A DNA stretch of 64,000 nucleotides, from NCBI GenBank assembly GCA_963709155.1, contig CAVPVD010000007.1, positions 2,294,001 through 2,358,000 on the forward strand, in the 5' to 3' direction. The stretch's first letter is position 1. Every line of letters starts with the position of its first letter. Of the stretch, positions 25,913-34,810 are shown piece after piece. The translations under genes and the position numbers were made by a program. The DNA is from Bog-159 sp963709155. Lineage in GTDB: Bacteria > Acidobacteriota > Terriglobia > Bryobacterales > Bryobacteraceae. Under the pieces are notes generated by a model. That model saw only the letters and a program-made list of their open reading frames with translations, was not told the origin of the DNA and did no database searches.

Positions 25913-27237
25913 TTTCTCTTCTTCCGATGTGCCTGGTGCCCTTGGCGGTGGCTGTGCGTCTTGGCGAGAAACCGGCGGGGAGTGCGCGCAAAGCCCGCTG
26001 GATCGTCCCCGTGGTCCTCCTCCTGGCCGTTGCTTCAGCCGCCGCGGGCATCTACAAGCTACGCCAGGTGCAAGCCGCGGGCACGCTGCCGACAGCCGCT
26101 GCCCGCCAGGGCGATTTCTCCGTCATCGTGCGCTGCCGCGGCGAGTTGAAGGCCCGGCGTTCGGTGCAAATCACAGCGCCGGTGAATGTGCCCTCCCTGC
26201 GCATCGTGTGGCAGGCGGCTGCCGGATCTGCCGTGAAGCAAGGCGATCTGGTAGTCCGCTTCGATCCCAGCAGCACCAAACAGCAGTTGCAGGAGAAGGA
26301 AGCCGCCCTGAAACAGGCCCAGGCGACGCTCGACCAAGCCGTCGCCGACGCCCGCATCACCGCTGAGCAGGACCAGCGCGATCTCAGCAGCGCAAAGTAC
26401 GACGTAGAAAAAGCCAAGATGGAGGCCTCCAAAGCCGAGATCGTCAGCAAGCTGCAAGGCGAAGAAAGCCGCATCGATCTGGGGCTCTCGGAGCAGAAGC
26501 TGCGCGTCCAGGAGGCCACCGTCAATCTGCACGCCACCTCCGATAAAGCCAAGATTGCATCGCTCACCCGCCAGCGCGACCAGGCGCAGGCCGAAGTGGA
26601 CCTCACCAATCACCGGTTGTCGCAGATGGAGCTCAAGACCCCCCTCAGCGGCGTCGTCATGTACATGCAAAACAACTCCCAGGGATGGATGAACGCCAAG
26701 CCGTTTCAAGTCGGCGACCAGGTGTGGCCCGGCGGCGTGGTGGCCGAGATACCGGATCTCACCACCCTAGAGATGGAAGGCAAGGTGGAGGAGATCGATC
26801 GCGGCCGCATTTCCGTGGGACAGGAAACGCGCGTCCATATCGACTCGCTGCCGGAGTTGACGATGCCCGCCGACCTGGTGGCGATTTCGCCGCTGACCGA
26901 GCTGAGCTTCGAGTGGCCGCGCACCAGCAGTTTCCGGGCCTACGGCCATATCCGGCAGCCCGATCCGCGTCTGCGGCCCGCCATGAACGGCAATATGGAC
27001 GTGATCGTCAGCCGTATTCCCAATGCCATCAGTATTCCGGCCAAGGCCGTGTTCACCCGCAACGGCAAGCCCATCGTTTATGTTGCCGAAAAGGGAGCCT
27101 ATCGGGCGGTCGATGTCGAGCTGCTGGCGCGGAATCCGGATGAGGTCGCGGTGAAAGGGATTCGGTCCGGCACTATGGTCACCCTGGTGGAAGTGAAGCC
27201 CGGTGTCACGCCGGGTGCGAAGGACGACAAGAAATGA
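25909..27237 (+). CDS. HlyD/MacA-type adaptor (second of three)
   Basis: 442 residues from the ATG at 25909 inside the previous stop; the frame is open upstream but that part is antisense-like. One membrane helix (about 27-46, WIVPVVLLLAVASAAAGIY) precedes the periplasmic part. A long Ala/Gln/Lys-rich alpha-hairpin (about 110-225) is flanked by lipoyl halves, and a beta-barrel and membrane-proximal domain follow. It is probably a partner of the permease at 28.5 kb. It shares organisation but little close identity with the adaptors on either side. Confidence 0.87.
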   Translation: MISLLPMCLVPLAVAVRLGEKPAGSARKARWIVPVVLLLAVASAAAGIYKLRQVQAAGTLPTAAARQGDFSVIVRCRGELKARRSVQITAPVNVPSLRIVWQAAAGSAVKQGDLVVRFDPSSTKQQLQEKEAALKQAQATLDQAVADARITAEQDQRDLSSAKYDVEKAKMEASKAEIVSKLQGEESRIDLGLSEQKLRVQEATVNLHATSDKAKIASLTRQRDQAQAEVDLTNHRLSQMELKTPLSGVVMYMQNNSQGWMNAKPFQVGDQVWPGGVVAEIPDLTTLEMEGKVEEIDRGRISVGQETRVHIDSLPELTMPADLVAISPLTELSFEWPRTSSFRAYGHIRQPDPRLRPAMNGNMDVIVSRIPNAISIPAKAVFTRNGKPIVYVAEKGAYRAVDVELLARNPDEVAVKGIRSGTMVTLVEVKPGVTPGAKDDKK

Positions 27238-28529
27238 TACGCAAGGTCGTGATCGGGTTCTCGGTAACGGCGGTGGTATTGGCGCTCCTGGCATGGGGCG
27301 GATCGAGACTGGTGAGGGCCATGGCGCCGGTGTCCGCCTCGCGCCTGCCCGTCACCCAGGTGCGGCGCGGCGATGTCGTGATCACCGTCACCGCCAAGGG
27401 CGAGTTGTCCGGCGGCCACACCGAAATGCTCTCCGCCCCGATGACCGGCGGCGGCGATATGGCCATCACTTATCTCCGGGAGCCTGGCGAAGCGGTCGCG
27501 GCGGGCGACGTGGTGGTTAAGTTCGATACCACGGAACAGGAATACAAGCTCAAGGAAGCCGAAGCCGATCTGGCGGAGGCCGAACAGCACGTCATCGAGA
27601 CGCAAGCCGACAATCAGGCCAAGGAAGAGGAAACGCGCTATTCCCTGCTGCAGGCTAAGACCGACGTGCGCACCGCCGAACTGGAGGCGCGCCGCAATCC
27701 CATCCTGGCGGATATCGTGGCGCGCGAAAATACATTGGCCCTGGAAGCCGCCAAGGACCACCTGCGCCAACTCGAGCACGACGCCGCCGACCGGCAGGCC
27801 ACTTCGGCGGCCGCCGTCGCCATTCAGGAAGCGGCTCGTAATAAAGCCAAGGTGCAAGCGGAAACCGCGCGGCAGAACATCGAGAACATGGTGTTGAAGG
27901 CCAAAGGGCCCGGCTATGTCAACGTCATGCAGAACACCAACTGCAACTTCTGCATGTTCGGTATGTTGTTCCCCGCGTTGCAGGTGGGCGACACGGTAAA
28001 CGCCGGCATGGTAGTGGCGCAGATTCCCGATTTGAAGAACTGGGAAGTGACCGCCAGTATCGGGGAACTGGACCGCGGCCATTTGTCGGCCGGGCAGAAG
28101 GTCCAGGTGGCCATCGTGGCGCTGCCGGGCAGGTCTTTCAACGGGACCATCAAGGAAATCGGCGGCACCGTGGGCGCCTTCTGGAATCGACATTTCGATT
28201 GCAAAATCGCGCTCGAAGAATTCGCGGCGGGCATGCGCCCGGGCATGAGCTCCAATATCGTGATCACCACGGGCACGCTTCCGAACTCGCTTTGGGTGCC
28301 GTCGCAAGCCGTGTTTGAAAGCGATAGCCGCACGTTCGTCTATTTGCAAACATCCTCCGGTTTCACGCCGCTGGACGTGAAGCTGGTACGCCGCAGCGAG
28401 AGCCAGGTGGTGCTTACCGGCCTGCGGGAAGGGCAGGTGGTGGCGCTCGCCAATCCCAGCGAGGAGAACCAGAATACGCCCAACAACGGTCAGGCCAAGG
28501 GCAGCGCGATGAAGGCGCTTTCGCGATGA
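27234..28529 (+). CDS. HlyD/MacA-type adaptor (third of three)
   Basis: 431 residues, coupled to the second adaptor by an ATGA overlap. A membrane helix (about 6-25) is followed by lipoyl halves around GEAVAAGDVVVKFDTTEQ and a hairpin rich in Ala, Glu and Gln. An unusual Cys-containing loop, NTNCNFCMFGM, sits in the second lipoyl region. The C-terminal sequence NSLWVPSQAVFESDSRTFVY is typical of adaptors. The two Cys of NCNFC might form a disulphide or bind metal, which is not a family feature. Confidence 0.86.
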   Translation: MIRKVVIGFSVTAVVLALLAWGGSRLVRAMAPVSASRLPVTQVRRGDVVITVTAKGELSGGHTEMLSAPMTGGGDMAITYLREPGEAVAAGDVVVKFDTTEQEYKLKEAEADLAEAEQHVIETQADNQAKEEETRYSLLQAKTDVRTAELEARRNPILADIVARENTLALEAAKDHLRQLEHDAADRQATSAAAVAIQEAARNKAKVQAETARQNIENMVLKAKGPGYVNVMQNTNCNFCMFGMLFPALQVGDTVNAGMVVAQIPDLKNWEVTASIGELDRGHLSAGQKVQVAIVALPGRSFNGTIKEIGGTVGAFWNRHFDCKIALEEFAAGMRPGMSSNIVITTGTLPNSLWVPSQAVFESDSRTFVYLQTSSGFTPLDVKLVRRSESQVVLTGLREGQVVALANPSEENQNTPNNGQAKGSAMKALSR

Positions 28530-29782
28530 AAGGGCTGGGGCGGATCTTCTCGGATGCGGCGCAAGCCTTCGACAACCTGCGTGCCCAGAAAACGCGCACC
28601 ATGCTGACGGCCCTGGGCATCGTGTTCGGCGTCGGCTCGGTGATCGGCATGCTGGCTATCGGCGCCGGCGCGCGCGAGGAATCCCTGCGATTTATCGAAC
28701 AACTGGGTGTGCGCAACGTGCTGGTGGATTCGCGGCCCGCCGCCAGCCAGCAGGAGTTGCAGCAGCGCCGCCGCGATTCGCCGGGACTCACCGAGCGCGA
28801 CGTGCGCATCCTCACGGCCAATGTCGATGCCCTCGAGATGCTATCGCCGCGGCGCACGCTGCATCCCGCGCGCGTGCTGCCCAAACCTTCTCACGAGGTT
28901 CCGGAACTTTACGGCGTCCGCCCGGCCTACGCCGTGATTCACAGCTTGCACATCGCGGAAGGCCGCTTCTTCGACGACCGGGACGACGACGCCAGCCGCG
29001 CCGTTTGCGTGCTCGGCGAAGGCGCCAAGGTCAGCCTGCTCGGGTATGGTCCGGCGGTGGGCAAGTTCGTCAAAGTCAACGACAACTGGCTGGAAGTGGC
29101 CGGGGTGTTGGGCGAGCAACTGGTCGCAAGCGGGCAATCGAGCGGCGGCAAGATGCAGGATCTCAACAACATCGTCTATATCCCGCTGAACACCTTTCAA
29201 TACCGCTATTTCGATTCCAGCAATTTCATGAAAGACGACCTGGATGGCGTGGACCTTCGCCTGAAAACGGGCGCCGATAGCCTGGAAGTAGCCAAGGTGG
29301 TGACCGCGATCCTGAACTCCACGCACCACAACACGGAAGATTTTACGGTGACCATTCCGGCGGCCCTGCTGGCGCAGCAGCAGCGCACGCAGACGATTTT
29401 CACTTACGTGATGGTGGCGATCGCGGCGATTTCCCTGCTGGTGGGCGGCATCGGCATCATGAATATCGTGCTGGCTACGGTGCTCGAGCGGACGCGCGAG
29501 ATTGGCGTGCGCCGCGCCACGGGAGCGCGCCGCAACGACATCGTGCGCCAATTCCTGACCGAATCCGTTTTGATCTCGGTGGGAGGCGGACTGCTAGGCA
29601 TCGGGTTCGGCTTCTTCCTGGCCTGGCTGATCGCCCGTACCGCCGAGTGGAAGACCATTGTCACCACGGCGTCGGTCCTGATCGCGTTCGGCGTTTCGAT
29701 GGCCGTGGGAGTGATCTTCGGAATTTATCCGGCCATGAAAGCCTCGCGCATCAACCCGATCGAAGCGCTGCGCTACGAGTGA
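28526..29782 (+). CDS. MacB-type ABC transporter permease (no ATPase encoded nearby)
   Basis: 418 residues. One N-terminal helix follows TRTMLTALGIVFGVGSVIGML. A periplasmic MacB core domain comes next, then three C-terminal helices with GGIGIMNIVLATVLERTREIGVRRATGA, the FtsX/MacB signature. It lacks the N-terminal ATP-binding domain of MacB, and no ATPase gene is in the operon, so an ATPase must be supplied from elsewhere. It overlaps the third adaptor by ATGA. It probably forms a mechanotransmitter-type exporter with the adaptors. Confidence 0.9.
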   Translation: MKGLGRIFSDAAQAFDNLRAQKTRTMLTALGIVFGVGSVIGMLAIGAGAREESLRFIEQLGVRNVLVDSRPAASQQELQQRRRDSPGLTERDVRILTANVDALEMLSPRRTLHPARVLPKPSHEVPELYGVRPAYAVIHSLHIAEGRFFDDRDDDASRAVCVLGEGAKVSLLGYGPAVGKFVKVNDNWLEVAGVLGEQLVASGQSSGGKMQDLNNIVYIPLNTFQYRYFDSSNFMKDDLDGVDLRLKTGADSLEVAKVVTAILNSTHHNTEDFTVTIPAALLAQQQRTQTIFTYVMVAIAAISLLVGGIGIMNIVLATVLERTREIGVRRATGARRNDIVRQFLTESVLISVGGGLLGIGFGFFLAWLIARTAEWKTIVTTASVLIAFGVSMAVGVIFGIYPAMKASRINPIEALRYE

Positions 29783-29815
29783 GAAGCCGCCGATCGCGAC
29801 CTGAAGGGGGCCCCA

Positions 29816-29829
29816 GGGCTGAATAGCCC
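29816..29829. repeat. Short hairpin after the permease gene
   Basis: GGGCT/AGCCC stem with loop GAAT, 34 bases after the permease stop. It resembles the other short GA-loop hairpins in this window (13530, 34738, 38170). It may act as a weak terminator or be a truncated repeat. Confidence 0.35.
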
Positions 29830-29863
29830 GCCCTACAAAACCGAAAAGCCGGATCATTGTTCA

Positions 29864-30646
29864 TCAATATTCATCGTTTTTTGTCGTTGGGGGCGCCTGG
29901 CGGGGGACGGAGGGGGGCGGAGTGGGGGAAGGTTGCGCCATTGTAGGGTCTTCTGGGTTCGCTTTGTAATTCATTGAATCCGATGGCGTTGAGGGCGGAT
30001 TTGGCGGTTCTGGGGCGGGGGGTTCGGGGGCCTGCGGGGGTTCGGGGGCCTGCGGGGGTTCAGGGACGGCGGGACACTGCGCGTTGCGGGCGGCCTGGAG
30101 GGCTTTGAGGTGCTTCATGCCGCGTTCGATGGAGCGCTCGATGGCGGTTTCGTAGCGGGCGAGGCGGGTGAAGTTGTCGGGGCCTTTGCCATCTGACATG
30201 AAGGCGCGGGCGAGGAGGTCGTCCGGTTCGTGCGGATCGGCCGGGAACGACTCTTTCTGGCCCTTGCTTATGCACAATTCGTGAGCCTCCCGCTTGTTCC
30301 GGTCGATGCGGTTCAGAATGGTGGATTCTTCGCGGTAGATGCCGGTTTCGAGGGCAAAGGCGCGGTCGAGCCGCCATTGGGCGGCGGCGATGCGTTTGAC
30401 CACCAGTTCTTCGTTGTCGCCGACGGGGCGGAGGTGGTCGTGGAGATCCTGGAGCAGACGGAGGAAGGCTTCGGGATCCTCGCCTTCGAGGATGAAGTGT
30501 TTGTCTCCGGATAGGCCATGGGTTAGGCCGTTGCGGCTGGAGGCGGCTTTGCCTTCGGGGGTGCGCGGGCCGGTCGACTTCTGGGCGTTGCGGCGGTTGG
30601 ATTCCGCCTGCTGTTGGGAAAGTTTCCGATATTTATCTCTGTTCAT
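29864..30646 (-). CDS. Protein of unknown function with TGPRTPEGK motif and Pro-rich tail
   Basis: 260 residues from the ATG at 30646; the frame extends upstream without coding character. The N-terminus contains NRRNAQKSTGPRTPEGKAAS and then SRNGLTHGL, a motif found in many multi-copy hypothetical proteins of Acidobacteria and Planctomycetes. The centre is charged and helical. Residues about 190-260 are Pro-rich, with tandem PEPPQA units. There is no signal peptide or membrane segment. Function is unknown. It is an isolated gene between short repeats. Confidence 0.7.
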   Translation of the reverse strand: MNRDKYRKLSQQQAESNRRNAQKSTGPRTPEGKAASSRNGLTHGLSGDKHFILEGEDPEAFLRLLQDLHDHLRPVGDNEELVVKRIAAAQWRLDRAFALETGIYREESTILNRIDRNKREAHELCISKGQKESFPADPHEPDDLLARAFMSDGKGPDNFTRLARYETAIERSIERGMKHLKALQAARNAQCPAVPEPPQAPEPPQAPEPPAPEPPNPPSTPSDSMNYKANPEDPTMAQPSPTPPPSVPRQAPPTTKNDEY

Positions 30647-30775
30647 CGATTTTGGGGCGCGGATGCGCTCCACCTTTCGACTACAGGCTAGCGGGCAGGA
30701 TTTGGGATAAAGGGATATGATCCACGCAAATTGTTGAAAAGAGGGGAGAGAAATGTTGGGCCGGGCTGTCACTCT

Positions 30776-30837
30776 TAAGCGGCCAACCCGGCCCTCGACC
30801 AGAATTGAGCAAAGCCGCCGGATTGGCCGCCCTCCAA
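30776..30837 (-). repeat. Dispersed intergenic repeat, minus-strand copy
   Basis: On the minus strand it begins TTGGAGGGCGGCCAATC and ends GGGTTGGCCGCTTAAG, the same ends as the triple-hairpin element at 22474-22542 but with a diverged centre. It separates the Pro-rich protein gene from the lipoprotein gene. Confidence 0.5.
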
Positions 30838-30870
30838 AAACTTCGGCACGCCGCGTTATACTGCGGTCGA

Positions 30871-31341
30871 ATGCGCATACTCGTGATTCCCGCGATGGCC
30901 GCGGCAGTCTTTATTTCGTGCGGCGCCGCACCGAAACCAGCCGCGCCCGAACCCGCTAAGCCTGCTCCGGCGAAGCCCGCGGACGAATCCCGCCGCTTGC
31001 CCCTGGCCGATCGCGTGGACGCGCAGGTGGTCGACAACCACTTGCTGGATAAGCCCTTCATGCCCGGCGGCACGTTGGCGCATTACAAGCGCGGCAAAAT
31101 CGAATACAGTATGTTTGTCGCCAAAATGCCCAATGCGCAGGACGCCGCGTTCCTGCTGCTCGATTGGCACAAGGCGCTGACCGGCGCGAAGATTATTCCG
31201 GCTTTTGGCGGCTACTTCGGCCAGGACGGAGCCCGTCCGGTCTTCGTGTTCGCGAAAGGCGCATGGGTCGCGGGCGTCGCCGGTCTTCCCGAGAAGGATG
31301 CGGACCTGGCCGCGCGCGGCTTGGCCGCGCACTTGGATTAA
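30871..31341 (+). CDS. Putative lipoprotein of unknown function
   Basis: 156 residues from the ATG at 30871, which starts a short signal peptide with the lipobox-like FISC. A Pro/Ala-rich linker (KPAAPEPAKPAPAKPA) leads to a globular domain of about 115 residues with no motif I recognise. It is probably anchored in the outer or inner membrane. The SDR gene starts 21 bp downstream, so the two may be cotranscribed. Confidence 0.65.
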   Translation: MRILVIPAMAAAVFISCGAAPKPAAPEPAKPAPAKPADESRRLPLADRVDAQVVDNHLLDKPFMPGGTLAHYKRGKIEYSMFVAKMPNAQDAAFLLLDWHKALTGAKIIPAFGGYFGQDGARPVFVFAKGAWVAGVAGLPEKDADLAARGLAAHLD

Positions 31342-31361
31342 GCTGCAAAGAAAGGATCATT

Positions 31362-32141
31362 TTGCCCGACAAACACCTGATGGATTTAGCCGGACGCGTG
31401 GCTGTAGTGATCGGCGGAACGTCCGGACTGGGCCGGAAACTCGCCGTCGGCCTGGCTGCCGCCGGCGCGGATGTGGTGCCCACCGGACGCCGCGAGCCGC
31501 TGATCGAAGAGGCTTGCCTGGAGATCGAACACGCCGGCCGCCAAACCCTGCGGCACGTCTGTGACGCCGGCTCGCGCGATTCCATCGACCGCTTTCGCGA
31601 CGCCGTGCTGGCGCAGTTCGGCCGCGTGGATGTGCTGCTGAACGCAGCCGGCCAGACCCAGCGCAAGCCCACCGCCGAAGTCGCCGAAGCCGACTGGAAT
31701 CGCATCATGGACATCAATCTGACGGGCATGCTGCGCACCTGCCAGTCGTTCTACCGGCCACTGGCGGCTAACTGGCGGGGACGAATTATCAATATCGCGT
31801 CGCTGACCTCTTTCGTAGGGTTTCTGGAGGTGACGGCCTACGCTGCGTCCAAGGCCGCGGTACTGGCGCTTACGCGCAACCTGGCCGTCGAGTGGGCGCG
31901 TGACGGCATCAACGTGAACGCCATCGCGCCGGGAGTCTTCCGCACGGATTTGAACGCGCAGCTTCTCGACGGCACCGAGCGCGGCCGCGAGTTGAAGCTG
32001 CGTACCCCGATGGCTCGTTTCGGGCTGCCCGAAGAACTGATCGGCGCGGCGGTTCTGTTGGCCTCCGATGCCGCCAGTTTCATCACCGGCCAGTGCATTG
32101 CAGTGGACGGCGGATTCCTGGCTTCCGGTGTGAACCAGTAG
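31362..32141 (+). CDS. SDR-family oxidoreductase
   Basis: 259 residues from a TTG at 31362, chosen because AAAGGA lies six bases upstream; the ATG at 31380 has no such site. It is a classical short-chain dehydrogenase/reductase with the NAD(P)-binding GGTSGLGRKLA, the NAAG strand, catalytic Ser in NIASLTS, and YAASKAAV with Tyr and Lys. It ends with the usual FITGQCIAVDGGFL. It resembles gluconate/ketogluconate dehydrogenases, but the substrate is not determinable. Confidence 0.88.
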   Translation: MPDKHLMDLAGRVAVVIGGTSGLGRKLAVGLAAAGADVVPTGRREPLIEEACLEIEHAGRQTLRHVCDAGSRDSIDRFRDAVLAQFGRVDVLLNAAGQTQRKPTAEVAEADWNRIMDINLTGMLRTCQSFYRPLAANWRGRIINIASLTSFVGFLEVTAYAASKAAVLALTRNLAVEWARDGINVNAIAPGVFRTDLNAQLLDGTERGRELKLRTPMARFGLPEELIGAAVLLASDAASFITGQCIAVDGGFLASGVNQ

Positions 32142-32277
32142 GAGTGGCAGGCCGCCGCGATCCACGAGCTATCCCATAACCGGACACTGTCTCTCCACTC
32201 CCGCACTGCGGGTATCAATCGCCTCAATAACTTGCCGACGCCCCAAACGGCCCTCCGCGTGCCGAAGATGCTAGCAA

Positions 32278-34704
32278 ATGCCCACCCTGCTCAAAGACTT
32301 GCGCTATTCCCTGCGCGCTCTGCGCAAGATGCCCGGTTTCACCGTGGTGGCCCTGCTGGTTCTGGCGCTGGGCATCGGAGCGAACACCGCCATCTTCAGC
32401 GTGGTCAATTCGGTGGTGCTGCGGCCGCTGCCGTATCCCGGCGCGGACCGCCTGGCGCTCATCTGGGAGACGGATCTGAAGGACGGCATCAAACGCGAAG
32501 GGCCGTCCGCGCCGAATTTTCTCGATTGGCGCGAACAAAGCCAATCCTTTGAGGAGATGGCGCTCCTCGAGGTCGGCACCGGCACGGTCACCGGCGAGGG
32601 CGAACCCGAGCAAGTCACCGGCCTCCGCGTAACCACCAATTTCCTGTCGATGCTCGGCGCACGCACGGTCCTGGGGCGCGGCTTCACGGCGGCTGAAGGG
32701 GCGGGCCAGGCCCGGTTTCCCGTGGCCGTACTCGCCAATGGATATTGGAAACGCCGCTTCGGCGCGGACCCCGGAATCATCGGCAGAACGTTCATCCTGA
32801 ATAGCGAGCCCTACACCGTCATCGGCGTGCTGGCGCCGGACTTTTACCATCTGCTGCCCACCGATCTTTACGTGCCGTGGCCGATCGCCCAACTGCGCGC
32901 CAAGAACCGCGCGGACCACGATTTCGGAGTCATCGGACGCGTGAAGCCGGGCGTCACGATCGCCCAGGCGCAGGCCGAGTTGAGCGGCATCGCGCGGCGC
33001 ATCGATGCGCAGACGCCCCGTTTGGCGGGTTGGGACGTGAGCGTGGTGGGCATGAAGCAGGCGCTGTTCGAATACATCCGGCCCGCTCTCCTTTTGCTCC
33101 TGGGCGCGGTGGGGCTTCTGCTGCTGCTGGCATGCGTCAACGTGGCCAGCCTGTTGCTCGCGCGGGTTACCGGCTGCGCCAAGGAACTCGGCATTCGCGC
33201 GGCATTAGGCGCGTCGCGCAGCCGTCTGGTCGCGCAGATTCTCGGCGAAAGCCTGGTGCTGAGCCTGGCCGGCGGCGCACTGGGAGTGCTCTTCGCGGGA
33301 TGGGGCGTTGACTTGTTGGGCGCGGTCCTGCCCAACACCTTGCCGATGGCGGAAGCCGGCGCCGAGATCGTACGGCCGGCCATCGCCGTGGATGCCCGCG
33401 CGCTGCTCTTCGCCCTGCTCGTTTCCACTGGCGCCGCGCTGATTTTCGGACTCATTCCCGCCCTGCACGCCGCCGGCGCCGACTTGAACGACGCGCTGAA
33501 GGCCGGCGGCCGTACATCTTCCGCATCGCGCGGCCGGGCGCGCATATGGAGCTTCCTGGTGGCAGGGGAGATCGCGCTCGCCAGCATGCTGCTGATCGGC
33601 GCGGGTCTCGCCATGAAGAGCTTCGTGAATCTGCAGCACGTGAACTCCGGCATCCGGCCCGATCATGTCCTCACGTTTCGGATGCGCCTGCCCACCGATA
33701 ATCTCTACAAAGACGATCGCGAGCAGGCCGCCTTTTACCGGCAAGTGCTCGACAAGGTGCAGCGCATACCCGGCATCCAGTCCGCCGGCCTCAGCGATGT
33801 GCTGCCGCTCGGGGAGCAAAACGACCGCGAATACTTCACTATCGAGCACCGTCCCCTGCCGGCGGGGCAGGAATTGGTGGCGGACTTCCGCCGCATCAGC
33901 CCGCGATATTTGAATACGATGGGCATCGCGCTGCTGCGGGGCAGATTGCTCTCCGATGGCGATGGGCGCACGGCCCCACCGGTGATCCTGATCGACGAAA
34001 CGCTGGCCCGCCAATATTTTCCGGACGAGGATCCCATTGGAAGGCGCATGCGGCTCTGGGGCGAATTCAGGCAGGTCGTGGGCATCGTTGGGCAGGTGCA
34101 CCATTATGGCCTGGAAAAACAGCCGGAGCCGACCCTCTACGCGCCCTTTGAACAGATGACGGACAAGGCCATGGCGCTGGCGGTCAGGACCACCATGGAT
34201 ACCGGCGCGGTGGTGAAAGCCGTGAAGCAGGCCATCTGGTCGGTGGATCGGGGCCAGCCGGTGTTTCAGATCCGCAGCATGGACGATTATCTGTCGCTGG
34301 CCGAAACGGCGCCGCGCATTTCGACGTTGCTGCTGCTGGTTTTTGCGGCCATCTCGATGCTGTTGGCGGCGCTCGGAATTCATGGAGTGGTCTCCTACGG
34401 GGTCGCCGAGCGCACGCGCGAGTTCGGCATACGGATGGCGCTGGGTTCTACGCCACGGCAGGTGAAGTCGCTGGTGGTCCGCAGCGGTCTGCGGACGGCG
34501 CTCATGGGCCTGCTGGCCGGGATGGCTGGCGCAGCCGCATTGGCCTCCGGGCTGCGCGCGCTGCTTTTTGGCGTGACGCCGCTCGATCCGGCCGTGATGG
34601 GCGCAGTGGCGGCGTTGCTGCTGATGGTGGCGCTGATCGCCAACTACGTGCCGGCGCGGCGCGCCACCCGCATCGACCCGATGCACGCTTTGCACCACGA
34701 GTAG
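32278..34704 (+). CDS. Acidobacterial duplicated orphan ABC permease (ADOP-type)
   Basis: 808 residues with two FtsX/MacB-like halves. The N-terminus LRYSLRALRKMPGFTVVALL and IGANTAIFSVVNSVVLRPLP is the recurring signature of this family. Membrane segments cluster at about 20-45, 270-420 and 680-800, with periplasmic domains between. The C-terminal GVVSYGVAERTREFGIRMAL repeats the FtsX motif. Like other members it has no cognate ATPase next to it. Family size and motifs fit TIGR03434. The role is unknown. Confidence 0.9.
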   Translation: MPTLLKDLRYSLRALRKMPGFTVVALLVLALGIGANTAIFSVVNSVVLRPLPYPGADRLALIWETDLKDGIKREGPSAPNFLDWREQSQSFEEMALLEVGTGTVTGEGEPEQVTGLRVTTNFLSMLGARTVLGRGFTAAEGAGQARFPVAVLANGYWKRRFGADPGIIGRTFILNSEPYTVIGVLAPDFYHLLPTDLYVPWPIAQLRAKNRADHDFGVIGRVKPGVTIAQAQAELSGIARRIDAQTPRLAGWDVSVVGMKQALFEYIRPALLLLLGAVGLLLLLACVNVASLLLARVTGCAKELGIRAALGASRSRLVAQILGESLVLSLAGGALGVLFAGWGVDLLGAVLPNTLPMAEAGAEIVRPAIAVDARALLFALLVSTGAALIFGLIPALHAAGADLNDALKAGGRTSSASRGRARIWSFLVAGEIALASMLLIGAGLAMKSFVNLQHVNSGIRPDHVLTFRMRLPTDNLYKDDREQAAFYRQVLDKVQRIPGIQSAGLSDVLPLGEQNDREYFTIEHRPLPAGQELVADFRRISPRYLNTMGIALLRGRLLSDGDGRTAPPVILIDETLARQYFPDEDPIGRRMRLWGEFRQVVGIVGQVHHYGLEKQPEPTLYAPFEQMTDKAMALAVRTTMDTGAVVKAVKQAIWSVDRGQPVFQIRSMDDYLSLAETAPRISTLLLLVFAAISMLLAALGIHGVVSYGVAERTREFGIRMALGSTPRQVKSLVVRSGLRTALMGLLAGMAGAAALASGLRALLFGVTPLDPAVMGAVAALLLMVALIANYVPARRATRIDPMHALHHE

Positions 34705-34737
34705 CCTGCAGCGGCGAACTTACGCTCCCAAAGGATC

Positions 34738-34802
34738 GGGTCTGGAGACCCTCTGCAGGCGTAGACGCCTGCCCCACCACGGCCAAGCGTGCGCCACGGG
34801 CC
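34738..34802. repeat. Cluster of short hairpins related to the 13530 repeat
   Basis: GGGTCT/AGACCC (34738-34751, loop GG) and GCAGGCGT/ACGCCTGC (34755-34772, loop AG) are two tight stems. Then AAGCGTGCGCCACGGG (34785-34800) matches the tail of the 13530 element exactly. It lies between two convergent genes. Confidence 0.55.
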
Positions 34803-34810
34803 GCGGCCTC

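Noticed and set aside
27099..28349. 416-codon minus-strand frame
   Set aside because: Shadow of the third adaptor gene.
33205..34698. 497-codon minus-strand frame
   Set aside because: Shadow of the orphan permease gene; His/Arg-rich, no motif.
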